From: Puffinus mauretanicus
Taxonomy: Eukaryota > Chordata > Aves > Procellariiformes > Procellariidae
Length of the DNA: 64,000 nt
Assembly: GCA_023333565.1 (NCBI GenBank)
Contig: JAJKFH010003358.1
Span: 62,001-126,000, forward strand
Direction of reading: 5' to 3'
Below, one piece after another: positions 1 through 12,402 of this stretch. The notes beneath the pieces were generated by a model. The model had not been told where the DNA came from, searched no databases, and was given only the letters and a program-made list of their open reading frames with translations. The first letter of the stretch is position 1; each line of letters begins with the position of its first letter. Both the position numbers and the translations under genes were made by a program.

Positions 1-903
1 CTGCCAGCGATGGGGCAGACTGCAGGGCAAAGGAGGTGTGGGTTCATGGCCGTAGGCAGCGAGGGCTACAGTCCCAGAGACACCGGGGCACGATGGAGCC
101 AGCAGCACCTCCCACGGGCATCCCCCAGCAGGGCGCTTGGCTCCCGAGCCAGGGCTGCCCCAACCCCTTCACGCCCAGGCGCCAGGTGGGCAGAGCTTTG
201 ATCCCGGGATGCAGGGCCAGTCCACTGCTGGCTGCATCTCCCTTCCCACCGCTCTCCCTGTCCCAGGCTGGAGAACAAGCTGGCTCTCCACCCCTTGCAA
301 GCGCTGCACCCCTCTGTGCACACCAAGTTCATGGGCCCTATGCAAGGGCACCTGGGGGAGCAGGGGTTTGTTCCTGCAGCAATCCTGCCCTCAGGGCGCT
401 GGGACATGGCCTGGCCCAAACACCTGGGTGTCTCTTGGGCACGGCCCTGGGGGACAGGGATTGGGGCTCAAAGCCCTGGCCTCCCACACCTGCAGGGACA
501 GCTGGGAAGCCTGTAGGGACTCGTGTGTTCGGTGGCCATGGGCTGCTGCTGAGCCCCACTGGACCAGGCAGGGCGGGTCTGGGAAATGTCTGTGCCAGGT
601 TCTCCGGCCCTGCTCCTGCTGGGTCTGCAGGGACCCTTCCTCTGGGCTGTGCTGGAGGAGGGCTGAATGGCGAGAGCGGGGCTGGGAGGGGAGCCCAGCT
701 CCCCGTCCACCTCTGCAGCAGGCGGCAGGGGGGAAGGAGGAAGGCAGTGGTGGGACCGGTGCAGGGAAGGAGGGAGCAGTGGGACCCTGAGCTGACACAC
801 GTTCCCAGATTCTGACATCCAGCAGCCCTTGCCCCTTATGCCCAGGCCACCCCCATGGTGTCAGCACGCCCTTCCCCGCAACACTGGTCGCTGCTCACTG
901 CAC
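1..903 (-). other. MROH gene intron, running off the left edge
   Basis: The splice donor after the last visible MROH exon lies at 902-903 on the minus strand, so this stretch should be intron. I searched it on the minus strand for the HEAT-repeat sequence expected next in this family and found none. The open frames here are GC-rich and resemble no protein I know. The remaining 3' exons should lie beyond the left edge. Confidence 0.6.
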
Positions 904-3900
904 CTTGGCCACGCTCTCGGCCTCATCGTTCATATGGAAGAACAGCGGGAGCAGGACCCTCTGCACTCTCTTCTTCATCTTTTTCTTGATGCTCCTCACC
1001 ACAGGTTTCATCACATCTTTGAAGAGGCTGATGGAGAGCTCCCGCACCTGGCTGGACTCCTGGCAGGGAGGAGGACAGGGGACTTGAGCAACAGCTGCTC
1101 CTTGCCCACGGTGAGCAAGGGCGTTAGCGTGGCTGATGTGAGGGGAGATGCTCCCGAGTCGGGTTCCGAACACAGGGGCCGTGGGCCAGATCCGCAGCTG
1201 CGGCTGAACGCCCCCAGGGCCCTGAAAGGCCACGCAAGAGAAACGAGGAGGGGAGCAACCCTGCCTGAGTGCTGCCTGCAGGACTGGGCCCAAGGGCAGA
1301 CATCCTTGCAGAGAGCCCACGTGTAGGGCTCAGGCTCCCATGGCAACCTTACGTCATCAAAGAGGGACAGGAGCTTCTCCGCCAGCTGCAGAGCGAGGAG
1401 GCCGGCCTCCTCTCCCTTCATGTGACCCATGGTGTTCCTGAAGAGTACCAGGGCCTTCATCTTGACATCAGCGTTGGCATCCTGCAGGGTCTCCGTGATG
1501 TCTGGCAGCAGGACCAGTATTTTTCTTGCCTGTAGGAAACACAGAGTTTCCTTCTTGTGAAGCGGTGAAAGACCAAAAATGCACTGGTCACTGAGCACCA
1601 GCCTCCCGTCCGGCTTCCCAGCAGGTGGCACAGGAGTCACTGCAGCAGCCTCCTGGCAGGCAGTGGCCACCGATGGGGATGCGGGGAGAGCACGAGGAAG
1701 GGAAGGCAGTGCAGGAGAGCAGTGTCCCCTGCTCAGCCACCCCCTTTTCCGACCAGCCTGAAGGGGCAGATGGTAACCCTCTGGGCCTGGAGGGCTCCCC
1801 AGGCACGTCCCAGGCCCCTCCATATCCCAGAGGGTGGCTGGAGCCATCACCCCACATTCTGACTCCCAGCCAAGGCCAAGCCACCGCATTATCCACTGAG
1901 CCCCGGGCCCTGGCTGCCAACATGGCTCCGCTTGACTTCACCCTGCTCACCGTCTCAGGCATCTCTGAAAGCGTGATGAGGCCACTGAGCACCAGCGAGA
2001 GCATCACCAGGGTTGGATGCCTCAGGTACCTCTGGTCTTTGTAGAGGGCAGCAAACTTCTCTGTTTCAACTCCTTTGTAGGTGCAGACCAGCAGCTGAAA
2101 CAAAGAGAGCAATGAGAGACTAGCAGAGCCTGCAGAGCTGCCTCCACTGCGCTGGCACAAAGGAGGCACGACACGCGGGCGGTGGCAAGTGTCTCCTCTC
2201 CCCAGACTTGAGGTCCCCTCAGCCTGTGCGGAGGCCATGCCTCTGCCCCAGGCCCAGCAACCGGCCTGACTCTGGTTTCCGCCCCTTTCTCTGCCCCTTC
2301 CCCGGGTTTCCAGGCTGCAGAGCAGGGCAGGGGGATGCAGGCAGGGGGGAAGCAGAGTAGTGCCTGGGCAGGGGCAGGTTTCGTGTTTTTTCACGGCGGC
2401 CAAAACAGCACACGGCAGCCCCAAGTGTCTGGCACGGGGTCTGGCTGGTGCTGGGCAGGTCCCTGCTGACCCTAAGGGGCTGTGTCCGTATGTACTGGAG
2501 GAGGTGGCCACTCGGAGGCAGGCAGGAGGGGAGGGGGCCGTGCCTGTTTTCCCTGGGCAGGAGGGGAGGCAGGCACAGCCCTGAAGGTGAGCATGGTCAC
2601 TCACAGCCAAAAGACAGATGCAGGCGTCCTCCGTGGCACAGCGGAACACCTTGCGCAGCTCCTGGTCCTCGAGCACGCTGAGCAGCTCCATCAAGACGCT
2701 CAACAAAGCCCAAGGCGTGGAGATCATCACCTCCCACATGGCCAGGGCAGCGCTGCAGATCCAGAGTGCTCGGTCAGCAGGGCTGCCTTGGCCACTGCAC
2801 TGTGCCCGGGCCAGCCTCTCCAGAGCCAGGCTGTGCTGCAGCCCTGGCCCTGCCCACCCCCCTCACTTGGGGTGCCCGGGGGCCCTGCCCGTGCAGGCAG
2901 GAGGGGGCTGGGGTGCTGTTCCCCATGGGGCAGGGAGGAGCGTGGTGGTGCTGCTCTGGCTTGGCCAACTTTGGCTGCTGCGGAGCTGGCTGACCCGCTG
3001 GGGCTGGGAAGCGTGGTGGGATGGAGGGCCCTGCTCCTCGGGGATGTCCTGCACTTTTCCGTGCGGCTGGCAGCCAGAGAGTCTCTGGGCCCCTCTCCCC
3101 ACAGGGAACAAGTCCTCAAGGCTGTCAGGGCCAGTACCTGTCACACATCGGAGAGATCTGCAGCAGGCTCCTGACCGCTTTGCTGGGGCACCTCTCGGTC
3201 AGCAGGAGAAGGAGCGAGACCAGGCTGTGCCGGGCTGGCTCCGTGTGGATGTGCTCCACAGTGTTGTGGATGTACCTCATGATCTTTGGCACCTGGAGGG
3301 GACACAGGTGAGGATGTGTGCAGCCAGTGGAGTGCAACCACTGAAACTGCTGCCCTTCCCATCCCTCTCTGGTGCCTTGAAATGGCTTCAGGTGCCTGAG
3401 AGAGCTGAAGGAGGAACAAGGCCTGGGCAGGGCTCATGGGCAGGGCAATCCAGCCACAGGGCGCCTACCTCTGTCAGCCAGGAGGCAGGGTCTCTCGTGG
3501 CCATATCCAGGATGTTGCTGCCCATCTGCCTGTCACAGATGTCCTTTACTGTCAAGGCCTCAATGGCCACGAGGAGAATGTCTGTCCTCTGAGAAGGCTG
3601 GAGGTATTCTCCAAACACCTACGGGCGGAAGGAAGGGAGGGAAGCCATGTCATGCCAAGCACCCTGATGGTGCTGCTTGGCTGAGTAGCGTGAGCAGCTC
3701 TGGCAAGAGATGCCCGGCAGTGCTGTCAGCAGTGCCCGCAGGAACGCTGGAAGCACGGGCTGCAGTCTCTGCAGGGCGGAGGAGGAGAGCAGAGGGTCCC
3801 CCGGGGGAGGGCAGAGGGCTGGGGCCTTGGGACGTGCGTTGCCCTTACAGAGAACCAGGGCTCGCTGGTGGCCACGAGGGCTGGAGCTGCTGCTGGGACA

Positions 3901-4564
3901 CTGGAGTGCTGCCCTCGCATAGTCCCTGCTCGGGGACAGCAGGAACCCTCTCTCCAGGGACAGTGAGGCCATGCCAGCCCCGCTGACTCTGGGTCCCTTT
4001 GCTCACGCAAGCCTCCTGCCCATGCCACGCACAAGAGTCCCAGCAAGGCAGAAGCTCATTACCTTGGTCGTGTTGCTGCTGTCGAGCGAAGAAAGCACGC
4101 GGGTGCTCTCAGAATTGCATCCCGGTTGGAGCTCTGGATGCTCGGGATTATCCTCTGGCAGAGTCTCGCCTACATGGAGGGGAAACACAGAAGAGTGGGT
4201 AGGACACAGCATCTTGGCCAACAAGCTTCCCAAACGGAGAAAAGAGCTTTAAACTCGGCACGGCTGAGGAGGGAGGCTGTGCTGGGGCTGACTCCCAGCC
4301 CCGAGCAGCCCTGGCATTCAGGCACCGCCACGCCCCTGCCCGTGGGACCCCTGCTGCCAGCGTGCCGAGGAAACGGGATCCCAGTGTCGCGCCGGTGCCG
4401 CTCGCTGGCTCCGAGCCTGCCCAGCCCTGGGGGGCCCCTCACTCACCGATCTGCAGCGGCTGGACCATGGACACCTCGTTGGGCTCTGGCGGAGAGCTGC
4501 TCTCCTGGGGAGCCTGCACCTCCTCCCAGGCCACCCTGGGGCGGCTGGGGGGTCTCTCCGCCAT
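904..4564 (-). CDS. Maestro heat-like repeat (MROH) family protein, first eight coding exons
   Basis: Eight coding exons read right to left: 4447-4564, 4063-4169, 3469-3618, 3138-3292, 2605-2752, 1951-2094, 1353-1529 and 904-1059. Every boundary has AG/GT splice signals and every phase joins, giving 385 codons without a stop. The protein starts MAERPPSRP at 4564. Later exons carry helical repeat sequence typical of avian MROH proteins, for example LPDITETLQDANADVKMKAL and VRELSISLFKDVMK. MROH proteins are HEAT-repeat scaffolds of poorly known function, and birds have many copies. This is the 5' part only. The ATG is preceded by a pyrimidine stretch and CGCAG, so an untranslated exon may lie further upstream. 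Family assignment is confident. Which MROH member this is cannot be said. Confidence 0.88.
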
Positions 4565-4752
4565 CCTGCGAAATGGAGGAAAGTGTGGGAGGGCAGGGGG
4601 GGCAGCTTAAGGGAAACGCTCCGTCACCGTGGGGCTGCCGGGGACGGCAAGGAAAGTCGTGGGCTGCGCTCAGGGTCTCCTCGCCAGCTCCGCGCTCCTG
4701 CCCTGTCCCGTCGCTGTCTTGTCAGACACTGCAGGGCCATGGCCACGCTGGC

Positions 4753-4759
4753 TATATAT
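4753..4759 (-). promoter_or_regulatory. TATA-like box upstream of the MROH gene
   Basis: On the minus strand the sequence reads GATATATAGCC about 190 bp upstream of the first MROH ATG. Initiation about 30 bp downstream would give a 5' leader of about 160 nt. That leader would sit close to an upstream ATG (4738-4740) opening a frame of about 37 codons that ends before the main start. Position and match are seen. Promoter function is inferred. Confidence 0.35.
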
Positions 4760-4784
4760 CGTGCCCTGGAGTGTCATGGAGTGA

Positions 4785-4809
4785 GGTCACAAAGGGCCCC
4801 ATTGTGACC
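4785..4809. promoter_or_regulatory. Palindrome GGTCACAA-9-TTGTGACC upstream of the MROH TATA box
   Basis: Two perfect 8 bp inverted arms (4785-4792 and 4802-4809) are separated by AGGGCCCCA. The left arm is inside TGAGGTCAC, one base from the cAMP-response palindrome TGACGTCA, and both arms contain AGGTCA/GGGTCA-like nuclear-receptor half-sites. It lies 25-55 bp upstream of the TATA-like box, where an activator site would be expected. Binding is not shown. Confidence 0.35.
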
Positions 4810-4859
4810 CGCCGCCCAGGCTGGGAGGGGCAGGGGGTCCACTGCGTGGGGTAGGGAGC

Positions 4860-5869
4860 CAGCTCGCCATTGGCCCATGAGTCCTCTTGGGGTGCCCCCA
4901 GGTCCCCTCAGGACCTTCCTGGACACTTTGGCTCGTCCCAGAGCCCTGCATTCACACATGGCCCCAGGACCTCCCTGGGAGATCCCTGCTTCTCCCTCTC
5001 CATGTAATGCTCTCTTTACATCCCTCTAGTTTCTGGCATCTCACAGTTACGTCCCTTCCCCCACTCTGAAAATCTCTCTCAGTACCAGGAAGCAAAAGAT
5101 GTTGATGTCTGCTCCTCCTCTCTGATTGCTGTTTGGGGATACAGTTGTCGAGGGGACTCTCAGAGTGTGTATCGCTTGCCAGATGCTCTCAGAATAGGAA
5201 ACCCAAAAGAAATATTCTCTCTCTTTCCTACACTGCCTTGACATCTTTAACCAATGCCCTCACCTGCAGCCTAAGAGACAGAGAACTTGAGGAGTCATTC
5301 AGAAAAGTCTTCTCTAAACACATGGATCTCACTGGGATCCAAACCACGCCCGACTCATTTGAACAGCTTCTAAGCTGCTCCTTATTTGTGCCTTTAGAGA
5401 TTTCTCCAGATTGCTAAGGTGCGCAGCAGAGAGGATAGACAGTTTTTCATGATGTCTGCCATCTCATTGCTTATAGAAGCTCTCATTCGCTTTTGTCTTC
5501 ATCAACCCTGGCTCGAGGTGCAACTCACCCTTTAGAAAGTGAGAAACTGTTGGAGGTGGCAGACCATGAAAGGAGAAAACTAGTTGGCCTGGGCTGAAAC
5601 CGGTGAGACCATAAACGCAAAACGTACCAGACAAAAGATGGGAAAGCAGAGCGTCAGGGTACAAGGGCAAAAGAGGGACTAGAAGGGTGCAGCTGAAAAT
5701 GAGCCAGGGACACCTGGGGGTCCCAGTCCAGCAGCCCTGTACCTGCTCCGTGCAGCCTGCAGCAGGACAGGAAACCTGTGGCCCTGACTGCACCGCCTGT
5801 GTTTGTCTGGCTGCTGCAGTCAGGCGGACCTGGAGTGCTCCCCGACGTCAGGGAAGGGGCACCCTGGAG
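4860..5869. other. Unique sequence, no gene recognised
   Basis: The frames are short and resemble no protein I know. No splice-bounded exon or known repeat was recognised. Confidence 0.5.
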
Positions 5870-6019
5870 TGCTGGTTTTGCCTGGGATAGAGTTAATTTT
5901 CTTCAGAGTAGCTAGTATGGGGCTCTGTTTGGGATTTGTGCTGGAAACAGTGTGGGGAACACAGGGCTGTTTTCGTTCCTGCTGAGCAGTGCTTGCACAG
6001 AGTCAAGGCCTTTTCTGCT
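5870..6019 (+). mobile_element. ERVL-like LTR, 5' fragment
   Basis: The stretch includes GGGATAGAGTTAATTTTCTT and then the GTATGGGGCTCTGTTTGGGA and GAGTCAAGGCCTTTTCTGCT segments. These match the 5' third of the LTR that is complete at 38680-39261 and 57459-58043. It fades into unrelated sequence near 6020, so it is a truncated solo remnant. Its variant bases are closer to the 57459 copy. Confidence 0.75.
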
Positions 6020-7165
6020 CCGTGGGACTCCGTGGGAGTCCTTCATCCCACGGCATGCTGGGAGATGGCGTCCTAGGTTAACTTGGGAAAAAATCTTCTC
6101 TCTCTGAGATCAGGCGAATTTGGAGGGCTGATGAAATGCTGCGCAGCTGATGTAGGTTGTTCAGTGTCCCAGGTTGGTTTGAAAACCTTCATCTGTATCA
6201 CAATAGTCTAATAGGCAAGAAATAAGTTTCTTTTTTCCTTGACTGTTAGGTGTTTCACTTTAGAAGGGTAGGCAGTCATAATTTTACACTGAGGTGACAC
6301 TTGTCATGTTTTTCAGTATTATATATATATATTTTTTCAGTATTATATATTTTTTTTTTCAGTATTATATATATTTTTTTTTAACTGTGATAATGCTTTT
6401 CCTTAAATTGCAATGTTTGATCTTAATGTGCTTCATCACATGGCCATTTCCCATCACAGACTGGTATTCCATGTGTGTTTTTCATCCCCTCTAAGCGAGG
6501 GAATACAACACACATTGCCTTTGGATGCCGCTGTTTCTAAACTTGCAATCTTACGTGCACATATTACAAACATCTATTTTAAAGAGAAAAATACCCCAAA
6601 AACTAGTGAAGCAGTAGAGCATCTCTATCAAATGATGGCATGCAACCCTGTGAGGTTTTTTTTGCTCTTCTGAATGTGTATGTTCCCCCAGCAAAATGAA
6701 TGCTGAGAGCACATCCCCGGGTTGGGGCTGGTGGAAACCCTGAGGGGCAATATAGTGAAGCGGTGTTAAAAAATGAGTTTGCTTTCTTGAGACTAGATTG
6801 TGGAGAGAGATTTCTGGGGGTAAACCACACGATCCAGCAATGAGGAATGGAGAGAAAGCTGCACTTAGGAGTCTGCCTCAGCTTTGCAACTTGCCCTTAA
6901 ATAACTACTTTTGGACAAATTGTTTTTTGGGTAACTTGTAGTTTGATTGGGTTTCTTTCATGAGTTCATATCCTCATGTCAAAATTGCTTACATTTCTTC
7001 AAAGGAAGGGGTAAGTCTTGAGACACTGACATTTTAAATATTGTCAGCTGACTGAGCGTTCCACCCCACTTGCAATGAGAGTTTGCAACAGTTTTTTAGG
7101 AAAACTGTGGTTCACGTAACGTGAAAGACACTTAAATTATTTTGAACTTTTGAGTATTTGATACA
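6020..7165. other. AT-rich sequence without a recognised gene
   Basis: No coding exon was recognised. At about 6307-6385 there are three imperfect copies of a T-run, CAG and TATTATATATA unit of about 25 bp. The rest is unique. Confidence 0.5.
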
Positions 7166-10100
7166 GCACCCAGCACCCGGACATGCCAACCATCCAGCAC
7201 CCCCAGAGCCCAGCACCCAGCACCCTTAGCGCACGCACCCAGCACCTGGACATGACCAGCACCCGGACATGCCCAGAACCCAACACCCACTATTCCCAGC
7301 ACCCACCACCCAGCACACAGACATGCCCAGCACATGGACATGCCCACCAGTCAGCACCCCCAGTGCCCAGCATCCAGCGCCCAGCATCTGGCACCCAGAC
7401 ATGCCCAGCACAAAGATATGCATAATACCCAGCTCCCCCAGGGCCCAACACCCAGCACCCCCAGCACCCAGCGCAGCACCAGCGCACAGCACCCATCACT
7501 CGGACATGCCCAGCACCCAGAGATGCCCAGTATCCCCAGCACTCCCACTGCCCACCACCCAGCACCCCAAGTGCCCAGCACCCAGCATGCAGACATGCCC
7601 AGCACCCGGACACACCCAGCAGCCAGCACCCCCAGCGTCCAGCACCCAGCACCCGGTCATGTCCAGCATCCACACATACCAACACCCAGAACCCCAGCTC
7701 CCAGCACCCCTAGTGCCCAGCGCCCAGCACCTGGTCATGCCAAGCACCAAGACATGCCCAGCACCCAACACCCCAGTTCCCAGGACCCAGCACCCCCAGC
7801 ACCCAGCACCTCCAGAGCCCAGCACACAGCACTCGGACAAGCCCAGCACTGGGACAGGATTAGAACGCAACACCCCCAGTGCTCAGCACACAGCTCCGCC
7901 TGTGCCCAGCACCCAGTGCTCAGCACACAGCTCTCCCCGTGCCCAGCACACAGCTCTCCCCGTGCCCAGCACACAGCAGCCAGACATGCCCATCACCCGA
8001 ACATGCCCAAAAGGCAGCATCGCCAGCGCCCAGCACCCGGACATGCCCATCACCTGGATATGCACAGCACCCAGCACCACCAAGGCCCAGCATGCAGTAC
8101 CCCAACTCCCAGCACTCTTGGGGCCCAGCACCCAGCACCCAAACTTGCCCAGCACCCATTACCAAAGGGCCCAGCACACAATACCCCCAGGGCCCAGCAC
8201 CCAGCACCCAGACATGCCCAGCGCCCAGCACAGCCACTGCCCAACACCCAGCACCTGGACATGCACAGCACACAGCACCCCCAGCGCCCACCACCACCAG
8301 TGCCCAGTAGCCAGCACCTGAACTTGCCCAGCGCCCAAACATGCCCAGCAACCAGCACCCCAGCGCCCACCACCCAGCACCCCGAGCACCCAGCACCTGA
8401 ATATGCCCAGCACCTGGACACGCCCAGCATCCAGCACAAAGCAACCACACCATCCAGCACCCAGCACCCGGACATACCCAGCACCCCCAGCGCCCACCAC
8501 CGCCAGTGCCTAGTAGCCAGCACCCAAACATGCCCAGCACCCAAACGTGCCCAGCAACCAGCACCTCCAGTGCCCAGCACGCAGCGCCCCCAACGCCCAG
8601 CACCCGTACATGCCCAGTACCCCGCACCTATAGAGCCCGGCACCCAGCACCCGGACATGCCCAGCACCCAGCACCTGCAAAGGCCAGCACCCAGCAACCC
8701 CAGAGCACAAGCACCGCCAGAGCCCAGCATCCAGCACCCCCAGCACCTAAAACCCAGCACCCCAAGCACCCACCACCCCCAGGGCCCACCACCCAGCACC
8801 TGCACAGCCCAGCACTGCCAGCGCCCAGTACTCAGCTCCCAGACATGCCCAGCACCCAAACATGCCCAGCAACCAACGCCAACAGCGCCCAGCACCCCCA
8901 GCACCCCGAGATGCCCAGCACTCGGACATGCATAGTACCCAGCAGCCGCAGAGCCCAGCACCCAGCACCCCCAGCACCCAGCACCCCCAGCACCCAGCAC
9001 CCCCAGCACCCAGCACTCGGACGTGCCCAGCACCCAGAGATGCCCAGTACCCAGCACCACCAGGGCCCAGCAACCAGCACCCGCAGTGCCCAGCATCCAG
9101 CACCCGGACATGCCCAGCACCCAGACATGCCCAAGGCCCAGCACATAGCAACGACACTGTCCAGCACCCAGCGCCTGGACATGCCAACCATCCAGCACCC
9201 CCAGAGACAGCATCCAGCACCCACAGTGCACACACCCAGCAGCCGGACATGCCCAGCACCCGGACATGCCCACCATCTAGCACCCCCAGAGCACAGCGTC
9301 CAGCACCCACAGTGCACACACCCAGCAGCTGGACATGCCCAGCACCTGGCACGCCCAGCACCCAGCACCCACAACCCCCAGCATCCAGCGTCCAGCAGAT
9401 GGACATGCCCAGCACATGGACATGCCCAGCAGTCAGCATCCCCAGTGCCCAGCACCCAGAGATGCCCAGCACTTGGACATGCATAGTACCCAGGAGATGC
9501 AGGGCCCAGCACCCAGCAGCCCCAGCGCCCAGCAGCCATCACTTGGACGTGCCCAGCACCCAGAGATGCCCAGTACCCAGCACCAGGGCCCAGCACCCAG
9601 CACCCCCAATACCCCCACTGCCCACCACCCAGTACCCTCACTGCTCACCACCCAGTACTTGGACATGCCCATCACCTGGACATGCCCAGCACCCAGCACC
9701 CCTACCGCCCCAACACCCAGCACCCGGACATGTCCACCACCCAGCACCCCCAGGGACCACCAGCCCCAGCACCCAGCACCACCATTTCCCAGCACCCAGC
9801 ATTCAGACATGCTCAGCACCCAGAACCCCCAGTGCCCAGCATCCAGCATCCTCAGCACCTAGGACCCATCACCCCCAACACCCACCACCCAGCACCACAA
9901 AGCCCAGCACCGATCACTCCCACCACCCAACACCCAGCACCCGGACATGCCCAGCACACAGGACCCCCAGCACCCACCACCACCAGTGCCCAGTAGCCAG
10001 CACACGGACATGCCCACCACCCAAACATGCCCAGCAACCAGCACCCCCGGTGCCCGCCACCCAGCACCCTGAGCGCCCAGCGCCCAGCACCCAGCACCTG

Positions 10101-10622
10101 GATGTGCCCAGCACCCAGCATCCCCAGGGCCCAGCACAAAGCAACCACACCATCCAGCACCCAGCACCCAGACATACCCAGCACCCCCAGGGCCCAGCAC
10201 AAAGCAAGCACACTGTCCAGCACCCAGCACCTGCACATGCCAAACACCCAGCACCGCCAGAGCACAGCACCCAGCACCCCCAGCACACACACCCAGCAGC
10301 GGACATGCCCAGCACCTGGACATGCCCAGCACCTGGGACGCCTAGCAACCAGCACACACTACCCCCAGCATGAAGCATCCAGCAGATGGACATGCCCAGC
10401 ACACAGACATGCCCAGCACACAGACATGCCCAGCAGTCAGCATCCGTAGTGCCCAGCACCCAGCACCCAGAAATGCCCAGCACCCGGACATGCATAGTAC
10501 ACAGCAGTCCCAGGGCCCAGCACCCAGCACGCCCAGCACCCAGCAGCCGCAGCACACACTACCCATCATTTGGACATGCCCAGCACACAGAGATGCCCAG
10601 TACCAAGCACCCTCAGTGCCCA
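7166..10622. repeat. 3.5 kb minisatellite built on CCCAGCACC
   Basis: The whole block is imperfect tandem copies of CCCAGCACC (9-10 bp) with recurring inserts such as CGGACATGCCCAGCACC and CCCAGTGCC, giving a loose higher-order unit of several tens of bases. The C-rich strand is the plus strand throughout. Long frames open across it on both strands (up to 533 codons) only because the repeat rarely makes a stop. They encode Pro/Ser/Gln/His or Cys/Gly/Trp-rich low-complexity sequence and are not genes. Confidence 0.95.
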
Positions 10623-10625
10623 GCA

Positions 10626-10672
10626 TCCCCTAACCCTAAGCTTAACCCTAACCCATAAGCCTAAGCCTAAGT
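10626..10672. repeat. Short interstitial telomere-like tract (CCCTAA)
   Basis: Three exact CCCTAA units (10628-10633, 10634-10639, 10646-10651) are followed by degenerate CCCATAAGCCTAAGCCTAAG. This is the C-strand of the vertebrate telomere repeat. It directly ends the large minisatellite, which suggests an old chromosome end or a repair scar, but the tract is short. Confidence 0.7.
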
Positions 10673-10697
10673 CACTCCCGTTCTGCTCCCTACATAC

Positions 10698-10820
10698 CCC
10701 CTTGATGACTTGAATGAAGTCTGCTCCCGGGATCTTCCTCGTGCCCACACCAGCCTCCTTGAAGAAGTTGACTATCGGCCACTTCTGTTTGCACAGGAGG
10801 TTATGTAGTGTGACAAGATC
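10698..10820 (-). CDS. Candidate internal exon of an unidentified gene, EF-hand-like
   Basis: A 123 bp segment (41 codons, phase 0 at both ends) is bounded on the minus strand by CCCCCAG and GTATGT. It encodes a sequence beginning DLVTLHNLLC, with the amphipathic stretch VNFFKEAGVGTRKIPGADFI, which resembles an EF-hand-like helix-loop-helix. I could not assign a family. The next exon downstream would have to lie beyond the telomere-like tract and minisatellite, so the array would be intronic if the gene is intact. Partner exons were not identified confidently. Confidence 0.5.
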
Positions 10821-12181
10821 CTGGGGGTATGGTGCACAAAGAAGGGGGGTGCTGCCCTTCCCCAAGGGCTGTCAGCTCTCTGGTGGGAAGCACTGGAAAA
10901 GGCTAGAAAATACCCTGAGAGCACCCTTACCCAGAGTCACTGTGCCAGGAGGTGTGACACCACCTGGGGTAAAGCAGTGTAACTCTACTGATCTCTTCTT
11001 CTCTTTCTAGTCTTCCCTTTCTTCTGAGGGTTTCTGTCAGCAGGGTTTGCTCCTGAGTTCTTGCAGATGCAAACAGAAACCCTTCTGTTACCGCCTAGGA
11101 ACTAACTCATCCATGAGCTACTTTTTAGAAAGGGCTACGGTTACTTGCCTGACAGAAGCAATGCCCAAATAGAGTTTCTGATGCACCTCCTGAGCACAGG
11201 GATGCCAACAAGGGATTGCTAAGATTCACAGTAACACATCATTTAAGAACCCACAACAGGCAACTGAGTGTGAAAATGAGCACAAAGAAAGGGGTCTTTT
11301 CAGAATCACTCTCTCTTTCTTCTTCATGTCCTTATTTTCCTCACCTTGGGGAGGAAACACAGACTCTGCAGCCCCTGCAGTCAAATACAGTTCTGCGGGA
11401 CAAGGGGGAGAAGAAAGTAGAGCGACCTGAACAGGGAATTTTCAAACCTCTGAAGAATCAAGCAGAAACAGTTGCAAAGCGTAGCATCAATTTACAGAAA
11501 TTTAAACCTGATGGAGCCGAGTAGTAGAAGTGAGTATTACAGAGAACTAGAGGGGAGCCCTGCAATCAAAAGGGTAAGCAAGGCAGACAGCTCTAACCGC
11601 ACATTTTCACCTGATTGCTTTAAACAAAATAGGCTTGGCATCCTGATTGCTCACTTCACCCTGGAATAGTCCCATTCCTCATCTGAAAGTTGCTGTGCAC
11701 CTGGCTGAGGACAGATACAATCCACACAAGGAGCAATCAGAGCTATACGCTGCACCTTCCTTGGTGAAGTTTCCTTTGAAAAAATCCCTGACAGGTTGAC
11801 TGGAACTTCCCAGCTGTGGTAAAACCATCCACCCCCAGTACCCCTATTTCCCAAAAGCTGGCAGCACAGCTTGGGTGGGGGGAAAGGCACATATCAGACC
11901 TTGGGGCACAAGCATCTGCCAAGGGAGTTGCGTCCAACCACGAGCACTCCCCACTTGCTTCTCTGACAACAAAGCCCTGGTGTGTGCTCCCACCAGGAGG
12001 GAGAAACACCTTCCATGTCCGGAAATCCCCATATATGAAAGGCTGTCCACAGAGATGGGGTTGTCCATGAGCACGAGACCCACATGAAGGCCTGGGGACA
12101 GCAAAGGCACCTGGTCTGTCCCCACCAGAGCATGCCTGCTCCAAAGCTTGGGGCCGCCTGTTGGAGAGGAGGCCACTTTAC
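10821..12181. other. Mostly unassigned sequence upstream of the candidate exon
   Basis: On the minus strand about 11843-12144 is open in two frames with possible splice sites, but I recognise no protein family and cannot choose a frame. Nothing else here resembles a gene or known repeat. Confidence 0.35.
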
Positions 12182-12320
12182 CTTCCCCTGCCATGCGGAT
12201 ACAAAACTCCAACCTCCAGCTCTCAAGGGGGGTGACCCTCAGGGCAGCAGCAGGAACCGCTCTGACCCTGGTTGTGGGGTTGTCCCTGGGGCTGGGCCCA
12301 GGCCTGGTGAACTGGGCCAT
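12182..12320 (-). CDS. Possible first coding exon of an unidentified gene
   Basis: An ATG in a good context (GCCATGG, 12318-12320) opens 46 codons ending at a consensus donor, GGGAAG then GTAAAG, at 12182. It sits just downstream on the minus strand of the GC-box/CCAAT cluster at 12500-12620. No family is recognised. It might belong to the same gene as 10698-10820, but that linkage is a guess. Confidence 0.2.
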
Positions 12321-12402
12321 GGCAGGGCCCGTGGGTGATGAAGTCGCCAGGTCCCTCCCCCCAGGCCGATCTGCACTGGGAGATACCTGCTCCTGCTCCT
12401 GC

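Noticed and set aside
1..903. Overlapping frames of 60-260 codons on both strands
   Set aside because: GC-rich intronic sequence of the MROH gene. None encodes the HEAT-repeat sequence expected next.
7334..8935. 533-codon open frame and many long frames on both strands
   Set aside because: They are translations of the CCCAGCACC minisatellite, rich in Pro/Ser/Gln/His, with no domain and no splice sites.
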